The notes under the pieces: model-generated
Database searches by the model: none
What the model saw: the letters and a program-made list of their open reading frames with translations, nothing else
Told to the model about the DNA's origin: nothing
Translations under genes and position numbers: made by a program
From: Kordiimonas laminariae
GTDB lineage: Bacteria > Pseudomonadota > Alphaproteobacteria > Sphingomonadales > Kordiimonadaceae
Assembly (NCBI RefSeq): GCF_023008165.1
Contig: NZ_JAKQZA010000002.1
Span: 1-64,000, forward strand
DNA length: 64,000 bases
Direction: 5' to 3'
Part shown: positions 34,243-43,540 of the stretch, in pieces
How positions within the stretch are numbered: position 1 is the stretch's first letter
How the letters are laid out: the number at the start of each line of letters is the position of its first letter

Positions 34243-35112
34243 TTATTTTTTGCTTTCTGAATTCACAAACAGTTTAAAGAACTCACTGTCTGGTGAAAGG
34301 ACAAGCGTTGTATCGTTTTTACCAAGCGCTTTACGGTACGCCTGCATGGTACGGTAGAATTCGAAGAACTCTTCATCTTTACCAAATGCATCCGCAAAAA
34401 TCTTCACAGCTTGACCATCGGCTTCACCGCGAACAATCTGGGATTGCTTTTCAGCCTCAGCTACAAGCACAGCTACCTGACGGTCCGCATCAGCTTTAAT
34501 TTTAACCGCATCACGGTTACCTTCAGCTCGTTTCTCCGCAGCTTCCTGTTGACGCTCAGTTTCCATACGCTGGAAAATCGCCTGGCTGTTTTGTGCAGGC
34601 AGGTCAACACGCTTCAGGCGTACATCAATTACTTCCAGGCCAATAGATTTTGCCTGCTCGTTAGTGATATCACTAATCTGCTGCATAAGCTGTGCACGCT
34701 CGCCAGATACGATATTCTGCATAGGCTCTTTCGCCAGCACCTGACGCACTGTTGATTCCATGATCTTTTCAAGAAGATCAGCTGCAATACGGTCATTGGC
34801 TGCAGCCTGATACCGAAGTACAGGATCAACGATACGGAAACGCGCAAAGCTATCAACGAGAATACGGCGCTGATCAGCCGCCAGAACTTCCTGAGGACGC
34901 ACATCCAAGCTTAGAACACGCTTCTCGAGGAAAATAACCTGCTGCATAAGTGGGATTTTAAAATGAAGGCCAGCTTCCTGTACGGGGCGCTGAATTTTAC
35001 CAAACTGCACAACAAGCGCTTGTTCACGTTCATTCACAATAAACACACTGCTAAGGCCGACAAAGACAATAGCAAACAGAGCGATTAGGCCAATAATAAG
35101 TTTATTATTCAT
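34243..35112 (-). CDS. hflC: HflC, SPFH membrane-protease regulator
   Basis: 289 residues. An N-terminal signal anchor (about 5-24) is followed by the SPFH/band-7 domain (VNEREQALVVQFGKIQ, LDVRPQEVL) and a long charged helix (QRMETERQQEAAEKRAEGNRDAVKIKADADRQ). With HflK it forms a large periplasmic cage that modulates FtsH. It starts 3 bases after the hflK stop. Confidence 0.95.
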   Translation of the reverse strand: MNNKLIIGLIALFAIVFVGLSSVFIVNEREQALVVQFGKIQRPVQEAGLHFKIPLMQQVIFLEKRVLSLDVRPQEVLAADQRRILVDSFARFRIVDPVLRYQAAANDRIAADLLEKIMESTVRQVLAKEPMQNIVSGERAQLMQQISDITNEQAKSIGLEVIDVRLKRVDLPAQNSQAIFQRMETERQQEAAEKRAEGNRDAVKIKADADRQVAVLVAEAEKQSQIVRGEADGQAVKIFADAFGKDEEFFEFYRTMQAYRKALGKNDTTLVLSPDSEFFKLFVNSESKK

Positions 35113-35115
35113 TGC

Positions 35116-36201
35116 TTATTCCTTTCCGCCTTTTTTAGTGAGTTCATTCAGCGGAAGGTACGGCACAGCACCGCCTTTGCTATCGAGGATAACTTTATCC
35201 ATGCCAGCCAAGATTTCTTCCATCGCTTCAAGGTAAATACGTTTCTTCGTAACATCCTTCGCGCGAATATATTCATTATAAACTGAGAGGAAGCGTGCCG
35301 CTTCACCTTCCGCACGAGCTACTGTCTGAGCACGATATGCTTCCGCACCTTGTAGAAGTTGCTCTGCTTTACCTTGCGCCTGAGGAATAACCTCATTGGC
35401 GTATTTTGTAGCGACGTTACGGGCACGCTGCTGATCAGCTTCCGCACGCTGTACATCAAGGAAGGCATCTTTTACTTCATCCGGTGCTTCGGATTCAATA
35501 ATCTGCACACGAAGAACAGTAACACCCGCGCTATATTCATCAAGCGTACGCTGAATCATCTGAAGAGCATTTTCTTCAAGTTGACCACGCGCTGTTGTGA
35601 TGATCGGCACGATTTGATTCTGACCAACCAGCTCACGCATTGCACTTTCAGCGACCGCTTTAATTGTACCTTCTGGATCTTGAAGGCGGAAAAGGTAATC
35701 ACCCAGATCCTTAATACGCCAAACTACGTTAAAACGAACATCAACGATGTTTTCGTCTTGAGTAAGCATTAAGCTTTCATCAAGGGCTGCTACAGTCTGG
35801 CGTCCGGAACGGCGGCTTGAAGTTACGCTACTACCGATAAGAATCTGCTTCTCATCTGTAACACCACGTACTTCCACCGTTTCAACCGGATACGGTAAAT
35901 GCCAATGAAGCCCAGGGCCAGTAAGTTCAGTACGTTTACCAAACTGAAGAACAACACCTTGCTCGTTTGGTTCCACACGGTAAAGACCACTCGCGAGCCA
36001 AAAAGCAATCGCAACCAGCAGAATCAGCCCGATACCACCAAAACCACTTGGCATAGCTTGTTTAAACTGCTCTTGTCCTTTTTTGATGATATCATCAATT
36101 TGCGGAGGCTCTCCGCCACCGCCACCACGACGAGGTCCACCGCCGCCGTTATTTCCCCACGGGTTTGGTTTGTCACCGTCACCGTTATTCTGCCAAGGCA
36201 T
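35116..36201 (-). CDS. hflK: HflK, SPFH membrane-protease regulator
   Basis: 361 residues. A Gly/Asn/Pro-rich cytoplasmic start (DGDKPNPWGNNGGGGPRRGGGGG), a membrane helix (about 57-75), then the band-7 domain (VEPNEQGVVLQFGKR, MLTQDENIVDVRFNVVWRI) and a long helix ending LPLNELTKKGGKE. Partner of HflC in the FtsH-regulating complex. It is the first gene of the hflK-hflC-degP group and diverges from mrp across 147 bases that must contain both promoters. Confidence 0.95.
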   Translation of the reverse strand: MPWQNNGDGDKPNPWGNNGGGGPRRGGGGGEPPQIDDIIKKGQEQFKQAMPSGFGGIGLILLVAIAFWLASGLYRVEPNEQGVVLQFGKRTELTGPGLHWHLPYPVETVEVRGVTDEKQILIGSSVTSSRRSGRQTVAALDESLMLTQDENIVDVRFNVVWRIKDLGDYLFRLQDPEGTIKAVAESAMRELVGQNQIVPIITTARGQLEENALQMIQRTLDEYSAGVTVLRVQIIESEAPDEVKDAFLDVQRAEADQQRARNVATKYANEVIPQAQGKAEQLLQGAEAYRAQTVARAEGEAARFLSVYNEYIRAKDVTKKRIYLEAMEEILAGMDKVILDSKGGAVPYLPLNELTKKGGKE

Positions 36202-36348
36202 AATCTTCTCCCCTTTGGCACCGTATGTCTTGCTAATTGCGTACGAACCTCTTTAACCGGATTGCTCGTACCTTATATTTCTATATAAGTTAGGCACTTG
36301 AAAGCTGCAACGAATGTCGCACATTTTCCTGGTTAAGAAAGTAAATTA

Positions 36349-37413
36349 ATGTCAGATACGCTGAAAAAAGCTGTCACCGAAGCACTTATTTCCATTATTC
36401 CAGAAGGTTCGGAGCAAAATATCGTCGAAAGTGGTGCATTAGGCGCTGTGATTGTAGATGGAGATCAGGTTGGAATCATTCTGGATTTCAAAGATAATGC
36501 ACCCCATGATGTGCAGACACTTCGCACTCTTGTGGAAAATACAGCTAAAACTGTTAAGGGTGTAAGCGCAGTAAACGTTGTAGTTTCCGCAAACAAGCCT
36601 CAAAAAGAAGCTCCGAAAATGGGCGTTGGCGGTAAATCAGCCCCTACTCCAACAAATCTGCCAGGCGTGAAACATGTGATAGCGGTAGCAAGCGGCAAAG
36701 GTGGTGTTGGTAAATCAACCACCAGCATTAATCTCGCCCTTGCTCTTAAAGCCAAGGGGCTGAAAGTTGGCTTAATGGATGCTGATATCTTCGGCCCTTC
36801 TGTTCCAACCCTCGTGGGAAGCGATGAGAAACCCGGCATTAAAGGCAAGGTTATTCAACCACTTGAAGCATACGGCATTAAGGTGATGTCTGTTGGCTTC
36901 CTTATTGATGTTGACCAGCCAGTGGTATGGCGCGGGCCACGGGTGATGGGAGCAACTCAACAACTTCTTAAAGATGTGGCTTGGGAACCACTTGATGTTC
37001 TCGTTGTAGATATGCCGCCGGGCACTGGTGATGTACAGCTCACCATGGTGCAGCAAGCAGTTATTTCAGGTGCTGTGATTGTATCCACACCACAGGACCT
37101 TGCACTTATTGATGCTCGCAAAGGCATTACAATGTTTGAAAAAACAGATGTGCCAATCCTTGGTATTATTGAGAATATGAGCAGTTTTATTTGCCCATCA
37201 TGCGGCAGTGAAAGCCATATTTTTGGGCACGGCGGAGCAAAAGAAACCGCAAAAACAATCGGTTGCGATTTCCTTGGCGGCATTCCGCTTCACATGTCTG
37301 TTCGTGAAAGCGCCGACAGCGGGCAACCAATTGTTGCATGCGAACCAGACAACCCAATCAGCAAAGCTTATCTAGAGATTGCAGAGACCTTAAAGGACAA
37401 GCTTTCAATCTAA
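36349..37413 (+). CDS. Mrp/ApbC-type P-loop iron-sulfur carrier ATPase
   Basis: 354 residues. An N-terminal MIP18-like domain (about 1-90) and a Mrp/NBP35 ATPase domain with the deviant Walker A VASGKGGVGKSTTSINLA (about 111-128), DADIFGPSVPTL, DMPPGTGDVQLTM, and the CxxC pair SFICPSCGSE (about 282-291) that holds a transferred Fe-S cluster at the dimer interface. It loads clusters onto apo-enzymes. Names in use are mrp and apbC. Convergent with folA, overlapping by 4 bases. Confidence 0.94.
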   Translation: MSDTLKKAVTEALISIIPEGSEQNIVESGALGAVIVDGDQVGIILDFKDNAPHDVQTLRTLVENTAKTVKGVSAVNVVVSANKPQKEAPKMGVGGKSAPTPTNLPGVKHVIAVASGKGGVGKSTTSINLALALKAKGLKVGLMDADIFGPSVPTLVGSDEKPGIKGKVIQPLEAYGIKVMSVGFLIDVDQPVVWRGPRVMGATQQLLKDVAWEPLDVLVVDMPPGTGDVQLTMVQQAVISGAVIVSTPQDLALIDARKGITMFEKTDVPILGIIENMSSFICPSCGSESHIFGHGGAKETAKTIGCDFLGGIPLHMSVRESADSGQPIVACEPDNPISKAYLEIAETLKDKLSI

Positions 37414-37886
37414 GCCTTCTCATAAACAACAAAAGCGTAGGATGGCTTACCGTCCTGCGCTCCATGATCTTCCCTCGAAACGGCTTTCCACCTATCTTCA
37501 ATTTTTGGGAAATAAGCATGGCCCTCTGGCGCTAAACCAACTTCAGTAACATAAAGACGGTCACACAAATCCATTGAGGCAGCATAAATTTGCGCCCCTC
37601 CCGTAATCATCACTTCTTCAACGTCACCAGCAGCTTTAATAGCATCTTCGATAGTTGAAACAACATCCACACCTTCTGCAGTCCAGTCCGCGTTGCGAGT
37701 GATAACAATATTTTGCCGTCCGGGTAATGGCCTACCAATAGATTCGAAGGTTTTTCGTCCCATGATGATGGGCTTTCCAAGCGTTGTCTTTTTGAAGTAT
37801 TTTAGATCTTCTGGAAGATGCCACGGCAAATCATTATCAACCCCGATTACGCGGTTTTCGCCCATAGCAACAATGATGGAAATCAT
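37410..37886 (-). CDS. folA: dihydrofolate reductase
   Basis: 158 residues, standard chromosomal length. ISIIVAMGENRVIGVDNDLPWHLPEDLKYF at the start carries the DHFR signature (catalytic Asp in LPEDLKYF), then IIMGRKTFESIGRPLPGRQNIVITR and the NADPH-binding VMITGGAQIYAA. It regenerates tetrahydrofolate consumed by ThyA, whose gene lies two genes upstream with a sensor kinase between. Confidence 0.96.
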   Translation of the reverse strand: MISIIVAMGENRVIGVDNDLPWHLPEDLKYFKKTTLGKPIIMGRKTFESIGRPLPGRQNIVITRNADWTAEGVDVVSTIEDAIKAAGDVEEVMITGGAQIYAASMDLCDRLYVTEVGLAPEGHAYFPKIEDRWKAVSREDHGAQDGKPSYAFVVYEKA

Positions 37887-37908
37887 ACAAAGAACCCTTC
37901 AGAAGATT

Positions 37909-39786
37909 TTAGATAATGCTATCATCATCTACGGTATCTTCCGCAGGTTCTTCAAGCGGTAAATGAACGCGAACCGTAGTTCCTACCCCAGGCATACTTT
38001 GCACTGAGATAATCCCGCCCATGCGGTCAACAAGTTCACGGCAAATTGCCAAGCCCAGTCCAACACCGCCATGACGCCGTGAAAGGGCTGTATCTACCTG
38101 TGTGAACCGATCAAAGAGTGTCGCTTGCTTTTCTTCAGGGATGCCAATACCCGTGTCTTCTACTTCGAGCACCCAGCCGGCGAGGCCCGACTTGAAAGAT
38201 TTTTCAATAATCCGAATACCGACGGAGCCTTCATGGGTAAATTTTATGCCATTTGTAGATAGGTTGATAAGGATTTGCCTTAGGCGTAATTCATCCCCCA
38301 TCACTTTATCAGGCATATTGGCATCAACCTCGGCTCCGAAGGCGATTCCCTTTTCTTCAGCCTGCTGGCCCTGTATCGTTAGAACCCGTTCAACAAGTTC
38401 ACGTACAGAAAGTTGCTGGCGTTCAATCTGAACCTTACCGGATTCCAGTTTAGCCAGATCAAGAATATCGTTAATTAGCGAAAGCAAATGAGAGCCACTT
38501 TGGTGGATATCTTTCGCATATTCGATATAACGTTCATCTCCGATAGGTCCGATTGCCTGTTCACCCAATAACTGGGAAAAACCGAGAATAGCATTCAGCG
38601 GTGTTCGTAATTCGTGGCTCATCGTTGCCAGAAATTCAGATTTCGCCCGGTTCGCTGTCTCCGCCGCTCTGCGTGCTTCCTCAACATCTTTGTTTAGGTT
38701 TTGTAGCAGCTTATAGTGTTCTTCGAGTTCTTCGTGTGCTGCCTTTAATGCTCTGGTACGACGATTTACAATTTCCACCACACGTTTCGAGCGTTCAGAC
38801 TGAATCCAAATTGCGTAAACGAGTAAAATACTGATAACCGCCGAAAGAAGGAAAGTGACAATCACTCCCAAATAAGAAGGCCTAAAACTGCCCTCCACCG
38901 CATATGCCTGAACAGTCCAAACACCAGCACCGAAAGTTAGCTCTGTAGAAACTCTACGATCATCTGCGGCTTCTCGACTGTTATCTAATATCGCCGAACT
39001 TCCCGCAGCAATTGACGCCGTATTATCATCTTCAGCATCGAACCAACTGCTATTCAGCTGGATAATAAGCTCGCCTTCTTTATCAACATCATCCGCGATT
39101 TCTCTAACCAGACCGGGAAGATCAACCAACTGAACAATATAGGAAAGAGCACCTGCTTTGGTCACATATGGATTGACCAACAGAACAGATATTTCTGCCC
39201 CCTGATCAATTTCGGGAAAATCAGGTAGCAAAATTGCTGATGGCTTATCTTCTTTGCCCGTCGCACGTAAAAAGGCTGCAATTTGTTCGTGGCCACCAAT
39301 ATTCATTCCCAGCAATTGAGTTTGCAACTCAGCGTCAGGGGACCAAGGGTAAATTAAAGGAAACCTTGTGGTGTCACGCTCCAGAACCGGGCCTTTCAAC
39401 TGAAAATCATTTCCGTAGAAAGATGCCATTCCTCTCAGAAAACCATCTTTCTCGGTCATTTCCAATTGGTAGGCGATTGCTACGAAATACCTGTGCTGCT
39501 TAAGAGTGGAGTTTGTAGAGACCAGAAGGCGAAATCTTTCTTCAGGAACAGATTTCGACATATTGTAAAAATCGTATAAATCCTGAGCGGCACTGAGGCT
39601 GCTGGTGATTTCACGGTGAAGCCGATCAATAAACAGATCAGCTTTTGAAGCAAATGCCGAATCTGCTTCTTGCTCAACATTGAGCCAAGCTTGCCGCGTC
39701 GCAAAAACAGTGATTATGACACCCAAAACAGCTACCAAGATTACTAAAAGTCGCTGTCTTGCCTCTCTATCTTTTTCTCGACCCAC
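37909..39786 (-). CDS. membrane sensor histidine kinase with CHASE-type domain
   Basis: 625 residues. First membrane helix at about 13-30; an extracytoplasmic region (about 31-305) with a CHASE-like pattern (FVAIAYQ, RGMASFYG, FPLIYPWSP); second helix at about 307-328; a coiled coil (about 335-385); HisKA with phosphorylatable His391 in SHELRTPLNAILGF; and an HATPase domain with N, G1 (VEDTGIGIPEEKQ) and G2 (GVGLGLAIC) boxes. No receiver domain and no adjacent response regulator, so its partner is elsewhere. GTG start with AGGGA upstream. It lies 22-23 bases from both folA and thyA. Confidence 0.92.
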   Translation of the reverse strand: MGREKDREARQRLLVILVAVLGVIITVFATRQAWLNVEQEADSAFASKADLFIDRLHREITSSLSAAQDLYDFYNMSKSVPEERFRLLVSTNSTLKQHRYFVAIAYQLEMTEKDGFLRGMASFYGNDFQLKGPVLERDTTRFPLIYPWSPDAELQTQLLGMNIGGHEQIAAFLRATGKEDKPSAILLPDFPEIDQGAEISVLLVNPYVTKAGALSYIVQLVDLPGLVREIADDVDKEGELIIQLNSSWFDAEDDNTASIAAGSSAILDNSREAADDRRVSTELTFGAGVWTVQAYAVEGSFRPSYLGVIVTFLLSAVISILLVYAIWIQSERSKRVVEIVNRRTRALKAAHEELEEHYKLLQNLNKDVEEARRAAETANRAKSEFLATMSHELRTPLNAILGFSQLLGEQAIGPIGDERYIEYAKDIHQSGSHLLSLINDILDLAKLESGKVQIERQQLSVRELVERVLTIQGQQAEEKGIAFGAEVDANMPDKVMGDELRLRQILINLSTNGIKFTHEGSVGIRIIEKSFKSGLAGWVLEVEDTGIGIPEEKQATLFDRFTQVDTALSRRHGGVGLGLAICRELVDRMGGIISVQSMPGVGTTVRVHLPLEEPAEDTVDDDSII

Positions 39787-39809
39787 TAAAAATTCCCTAG
39801 CTCCAACAC

Positions 39810-40604
39810 CTATACGGCTACAGCTCCTTTAATATGCGGATGGCTCTCGTAACCGACAATTTCAATGTCCTCAAATTTGAAATTAAACAAATCTCGCACA
39901 TTATGGTTAAGCGAAAGTGAAGGAAGCGGTAAAGGATCACGCGTAAGCTGTAAATCCGTCTGCTCAATATGATTACTGTATAAATGAGCATCCCCTAAAG
40001 TGTGAACAAAATCACCAACTTGGAGATCACAAACCTGTGCAATCATATGAGTAAGAAGCGCGTATGAAGCAATGTTAAATGGTACGCCAAGAAACACATC
40101 AGCACTGCGCTGGTAAAGCTGGCACGAGAGTTTTCCTTCTGCAACGTAGAACTGGAATAAACAGTGGCAAGGCGGAAGTGCCATATGGTCAACATCAGCT
40201 ACATTCCATGCTGACACGATCAAACGGCGACTGTTCGGATTGTTTTTAATCTGATCGATAAGGTTTTTAATCTGATCAACAGTTTCACCACTCGGGGTTG
40301 GCCAGCTGCGCCACTGGTGGCCGTATACAGGACCAAGGTCACCCTTTTCGTCCGCCCATTCGTCCCAAATGGAAACACCGTTATCTTTCAGGTATTTCAC
40401 ATTGGTATCGCCAGCAATAAACCATAGAAGTTCATGGATAATAGAGCGCAAGTGCAGCTTTTTCGTAGTAACCAGCGGGAACCCTTCGCTTAAATCAAAG
40501 CGCATCTGATGGCCAAAAACACTGTAGGTGCCGGTTCCTGTACGGTCCCCTTTAAAAACGCCCTCTTCTCGAATACGTTTCATCAAATCCAGATATTGCT
40601 GCAC
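39810..40604 (-). CDS. thyA: thymidylate synthase
   Basis: 264 residues, the E. coli-type length. It methylates dUMP using methylene-tetrahydrofolate. Conserved: [22 protein letters not shown], the catalytic Cys in [14 protein letters not shown] (about 141-154), [21 protein letters not shown] and the end region [23 protein letters not shown] start with AGGGGAG upstream. First gene of the thyA-kinase-folA set and divergent from ssrA. Confidence 0.96.
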   Translation of the reverse strand: MQQYLDLMKRIREEGVFKGDRTGTGTYSVFGHQMRFDLSEGFPLVTTKKLHLRSIIHELLWFIAGDTNVKYLKDNGVSIWDEWADEKGDLGPVYGHQWRSWPTPSGETVDQIKNLIDQIKNNPNSRRLIVSAWNVADVDHMALPPCHCLFQFYVAEGKLSCQLYQRSADVFLGVPFNIASYALLTHMIAQVCDLQVGDFVHTLGDAHLYSNHIEQTDLQLTRDPLPLPSLSLNHNVRDLFNFKFEDIEIVGYESHPHIKGAVAV

Positions 40605-40761
40605 AGAAAGCTCCCCTCAGGTGGTGTTTAGGAATCTATAATCCTTGGGAGCAATTGAGGCAATGTCTATTCCCAAAACTGAAACTAAAGACGCAAGTGA
40701 TTTAAGCCTTTTAATTGCCAAATTTATTCACTATATCAAGGGTGCTGCTTCGGTAGCTATG

Positions 40762-41100
40762 GCAATAAACGGCGCATTAAGTAAGTATTGCGGACCTGGG
40801 GGCGGTACCCAGCACCTCCACCATTAAGCCTTTTGGCATTATCTTGGTGGCACCACACCAAAGAAACAGATGTTTTCTTATGGGGGTGAAATAGGATCGA
40901 CGTGTATTGAACGGTGTTTTGCCTTTTGCCCAGGATGGCACCGCTGTGATGGGCCACCTTATTATAAATGCAAACGACAATGACGTCGAGTTCGCTGTTG
41001 CTGCGTAAGCGGTCACAGTAAACTACATTTATGTAAATTCCTGAGGTTTGACGACTTCAGGTGGGGGTTGGGCCACCTAGCAACAGAACGGCCCGCTAAT
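40762..41100 (+). ncRNA. ssrA: permuted two-piece tmRNA (ssrA)
   Basis: The acceptor half comes first: a T-arm-like CTGGG/CCCAG stem (40796-40815), then CACCTCC, discriminator A and CCA ending at 40823. After a roughly 58-base intervening segment the coding half starts at 40882 with GGGGGTG, which pairs with CACCTCC over seven base pairs and includes the G3-U pair that marks an alanine acceptor. The tag frame at 40970-41008 reads ANDNDVEFAVAA then TAA. This permuted order is the alphaproteobacterial arrangement. tmRNA rescues stalled ribosomes and marks the products for ClpXP. The 5' end of the acceptor piece and the exact 3' end are approximate. Confidence 0.93.
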
Positions 41101-41130
41101 AAAAAGGCTCCGCTTGGGAGCCTTTTTTTT
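41101..41130 (+). terminator. terminator of ssrA
   Basis: AAAAAGGCTC/GAGCCTTTTT form a 10-bp stem with a 7-base loop followed by further T residues, directly after the tmRNA coding piece. Confidence 0.93.
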
Positions 41131-41154
41131 GTTTTTCGCTTAGCCTTCCAATGT

Positions 41155-42615
41155 CTAATCTTGACAGATTTCCCATGATGCAGGGCAAACCTGTTTTGGT
41201 GCCATATCTGCGATTGCTGCATCAAGATCAGCCAAAGTTAACACTCTGCTACTATGTTCCGCCGCAAACAATTCAGCATCAAAGCCTGCTTTTTCAATCG
41301 CTTCTTTAAAACGCACCAATGTTTCACTGCCTTTGGGTGACCCTTCCACTTGCCTTGAAAAGAAGAAATCCCCTGTCAGCATCATTTTAAGCGATGGCAC
41401 ATAAAACATCAGATGATGCTCTGCATGCCCATTTGGAAAATCAATATATTTTACTAACCCGCCAGCTATCTCGCCTGAAGCTCCCGCTGCTATAAAGCTT
41501 TCATCCGGGATATCCTTTGCAGAAACCCGTCTGATAGCATCATAGTTTTTCTGAGTAGTCACAATAGTTGCCCCCAAATCAAACGCATCCCCCGTACCAC
41601 CGATATGATCACTATGATGATGACTTACAGCCAGTATTTTTAATGGCTTCTCGTTACCAGCTGCTTTTTGAACTGCCTCAAACCGATCTTTAAGACCACC
41701 ATACCCACCAAGCGCGATATAGTGATCCCCGGCATCAATAAACAAAGAGAATTCCCACCCTTTACCCGCATGGTAAATGCCGTCAGCCAACCGCTCTACA
41801 ACCATTTCAGAAACATCAATCCCCTGAGGCAGATCTGCATATCCTTCAGGTATTTGAAAAGCACCTTTTAGATCATAATCAAAATCTGCTGTCCGAAGGA
41901 TTGACAGGTTTTCAGGTACACCGCCTTTGGTCACATAAAGTTGGGACGCAAAGGGAATACCTGCTTCATGTGTATGCTCAATAAAATTATAGGCAAAGAC
42001 ACTGCCAGGTATCCAGTGTGGGCGTGTCATTTTATGGATAAGACCTGTCTCTGGATCAATAAACAACGTATATTCAGGATGACCTTCAGCCCGAAAACTA
42101 ATCTTTTCAACAGGCTTACCCGCAATAACGCCATTTCCTTCATGCTTGGCCTGTTCTTTATTTTCATAAAGCAATCTGGCGAGAAATGGATCAAACCTTG
42201 TCGGCGTTCGCCAATCAAGCGACGTAAAAGTACGGCCATTATTTCTATCTATTTGTTTTGATGCAGCATAAATACGGTGAGCATTCTCGCCATCAAAGAT
42301 GTGGTGCTGAATATAGGGATCATCTCTTAGTCCAATTTCAACTCGGAATTCCTTGCGGGAGTTTTCGAAATCAATAATCACGCTGTTGTCATAATGATCG
42401 ATATCAAATTCCCCCACAATATAACCCTGATCGTTTGTCAGCCGCTTATATTTGGTGCGTAATTTTACTGCTTTAAGGTTGAGTAATTTATCCCCGCCGT
42501 ATGCAGACAAAGCTTTGTCTGCGAGCTTATCCTCTATATCCCCTGCGACAGCCGAGCCCGCAAGAGCTACAACACCAATACAAAAGAGCGATATATTAGA
42601 AATCTTCCCCATCAT
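41155..42615 (-). CDS. exported metallo-beta-lactamase-fold hydrolase
   Basis: 486 residues. Signal peptide (ISNISLFCIGVVALAGSAVAG, cleavage near residue 25). Residues about 30-260 form a beta-rich domain resembling outer-membrane lipoprotein-sorting folds. Then comes the MBL domain with the zinc motif AVSHHHSDHIGG (about 331-342), a later FPNGHAEHH histidine and LTGDFFFS aspartate. The two-domain layout occurs in other alphaproteobacterial exported MBL proteins; the substrate is unknown. The start is one of two adjacent ATGs. Confidence 0.85.
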   Translation of the reverse strand: MMGKISNISLFCIGVVALAGSAVAGDIEDKLADKALSAYGGDKLLNLKAVKLRTKYKRLTNDQGYIVGEFDIDHYDNSVIIDFENSRKEFRVEIGLRDDPYIQHHIFDGENAHRIYAASKQIDRNNGRTFTSLDWRTPTRFDPFLARLLYENKEQAKHEGNGVIAGKPVEKISFRAEGHPEYTLFIDPETGLIHKMTRPHWIPGSVFAYNFIEHTHEAGIPFASQLYVTKGGVPENLSILRTADFDYDLKGAFQIPEGYADLPQGIDVSEMVVERLADGIYHAGKGWEFSLFIDAGDHYIALGGYGGLKDRFEAVQKAAGNEKPLKILAVSHHHSDHIGGTGDAFDLGATIVTTQKNYDAIRRVSAKDIPDESFIAAGASGEIAGGLVKYIDFPNGHAEHHLMFYVPSLKMMLTGDFFFSRQVEGSPKGSETLVRFKEAIEKAGFDAELFAAEHSSRVLTLADLDAAIADMAPKQVCPASWEICQD

Positions 42616-42900
42616 TCATCCCCTCAGTAGTTTCAATTTCCTCAAAATGGACTACGTATTCAGGACTGGTAATAAACAATAAGGTTGCGGTGAGTTGAGA
42701 TGAACGTGCGATAAAATGTTATAAAATTTCATAACACTCCATCAAAATCTATCTCCATCGCGCTTTTGAAAACGCTGAAATATGTTTGTTGCACATTATT
42801 GTTAAGGTAATAATAGAGTCAGGTAAGGATTTTTCCCTTCAAGTATTTACAGAATGCGACTATAAGACCGCTGAAAACAACAAACAGACCGGGTTTTAAA
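42616..42900. promoter_or_regulatory. divergent promoter region with 20-bp dyad
   Basis: 285 bases between the MBL gene and sspB contain no frame worth calling. An imperfect palindrome TGTTATAAAATTTCATAACA (42717-42736, 6-bp perfect arms TGTTAT/ATAACA) lies 102 bases upstream of the MBL ATG and 165 bases upstream of sspB, and is a candidate operator. No canonical sigma-70 pair was clear. Confidence 0.4.
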
Positions 42901-43416
42901 ATGGCTGAGAGCACTATTGATTACGATGCAAAGGTACAGCAAGCACTGCGCCAGGTAGTCAGTAACGTTTTAAAAGATGTAGAACATGATGGCCTGCCGG
43001 GCGATCACCATTTCTATATTGCCTTTAAAACGCAGGCACCCGGTGTTGATATTCCAGGACATCTGATCAGCCGTTTCCCAGATGAAATGACCATTGTGGT
43101 TCAACATAAATTTTGGAACTTGAAGGTACATGAAGATTATTTTGAAATCATGTTGTCCTTTAATCAAGCACCTGAGAACCTGATTATTCCATTTGATGCA
43201 ATTGTTGGTTTTGTAGACCCAAGCGTTCAATTTGCCCTTCAGTTTCACGATGCATCTGATATTCCTGCTGATCTGGATACAGAGGAAGAAATCGATGATC
43301 TTCCTGAACCAATCATTGAAAAAGCAGCTACAGAAGAAAATGTAGATAACAAAGCAGCTGATACCGACGCAAATAGTGACAATATCGTTGCACTCGACGC
43401 TTTCCGCAGAAAATAG
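42901..43416 (+). CDS. sspB: ClpXP adaptor protein SspB (alpha type)
   Basis: 171 residues. The substrate-binding domain (about 5-125) includes HFYIAFKTQAPGVDIPGHL and FPDEMTIVVQHKFWNLKV, then LSFNQAPENLIIPFDAI. An acidic flexible linker (about 128-160) leads to the terminal VALDAFRRK, the ClpX-docking (XB) tail. It tethers ssrA-tagged proteins to ClpXP, so it works with the tmRNA encoded less than 2 kb upstream. Confidence 0.95.
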   Translation: MAESTIDYDAKVQQALRQVVSNVLKDVEHDGLPGDHHFYIAFKTQAPGVDIPGHLISRFPDEMTIVVQHKFWNLKVHEDYFEIMLSFNQAPENLIIPFDAIVGFVDPSVQFALQFHDASDIPADLDTEEEIDDLPEPIIEKAATEENVDNKAADTDANSDNIVALDAFRRK

Positions 43417-43540
43417 CGTGGCGGTGCGGTTTTAACTGGCCCGTAAGCGCAATCCTTTCTATAAGCAAATCATGTATTTTTGCTGTGCAACATTCGTGTG
43501 CACACCGCTTGATTATGAGCACCATCAGAAAGGGCCACTT

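Noticed and set aside
40645-40827. plus-strand frame of 60 codons upstream of and into ssrA
   Set aside because: It runs through the acceptor arm of the tmRNA to its CCA end and has no family resemblance; the RNA explains the conservation better.
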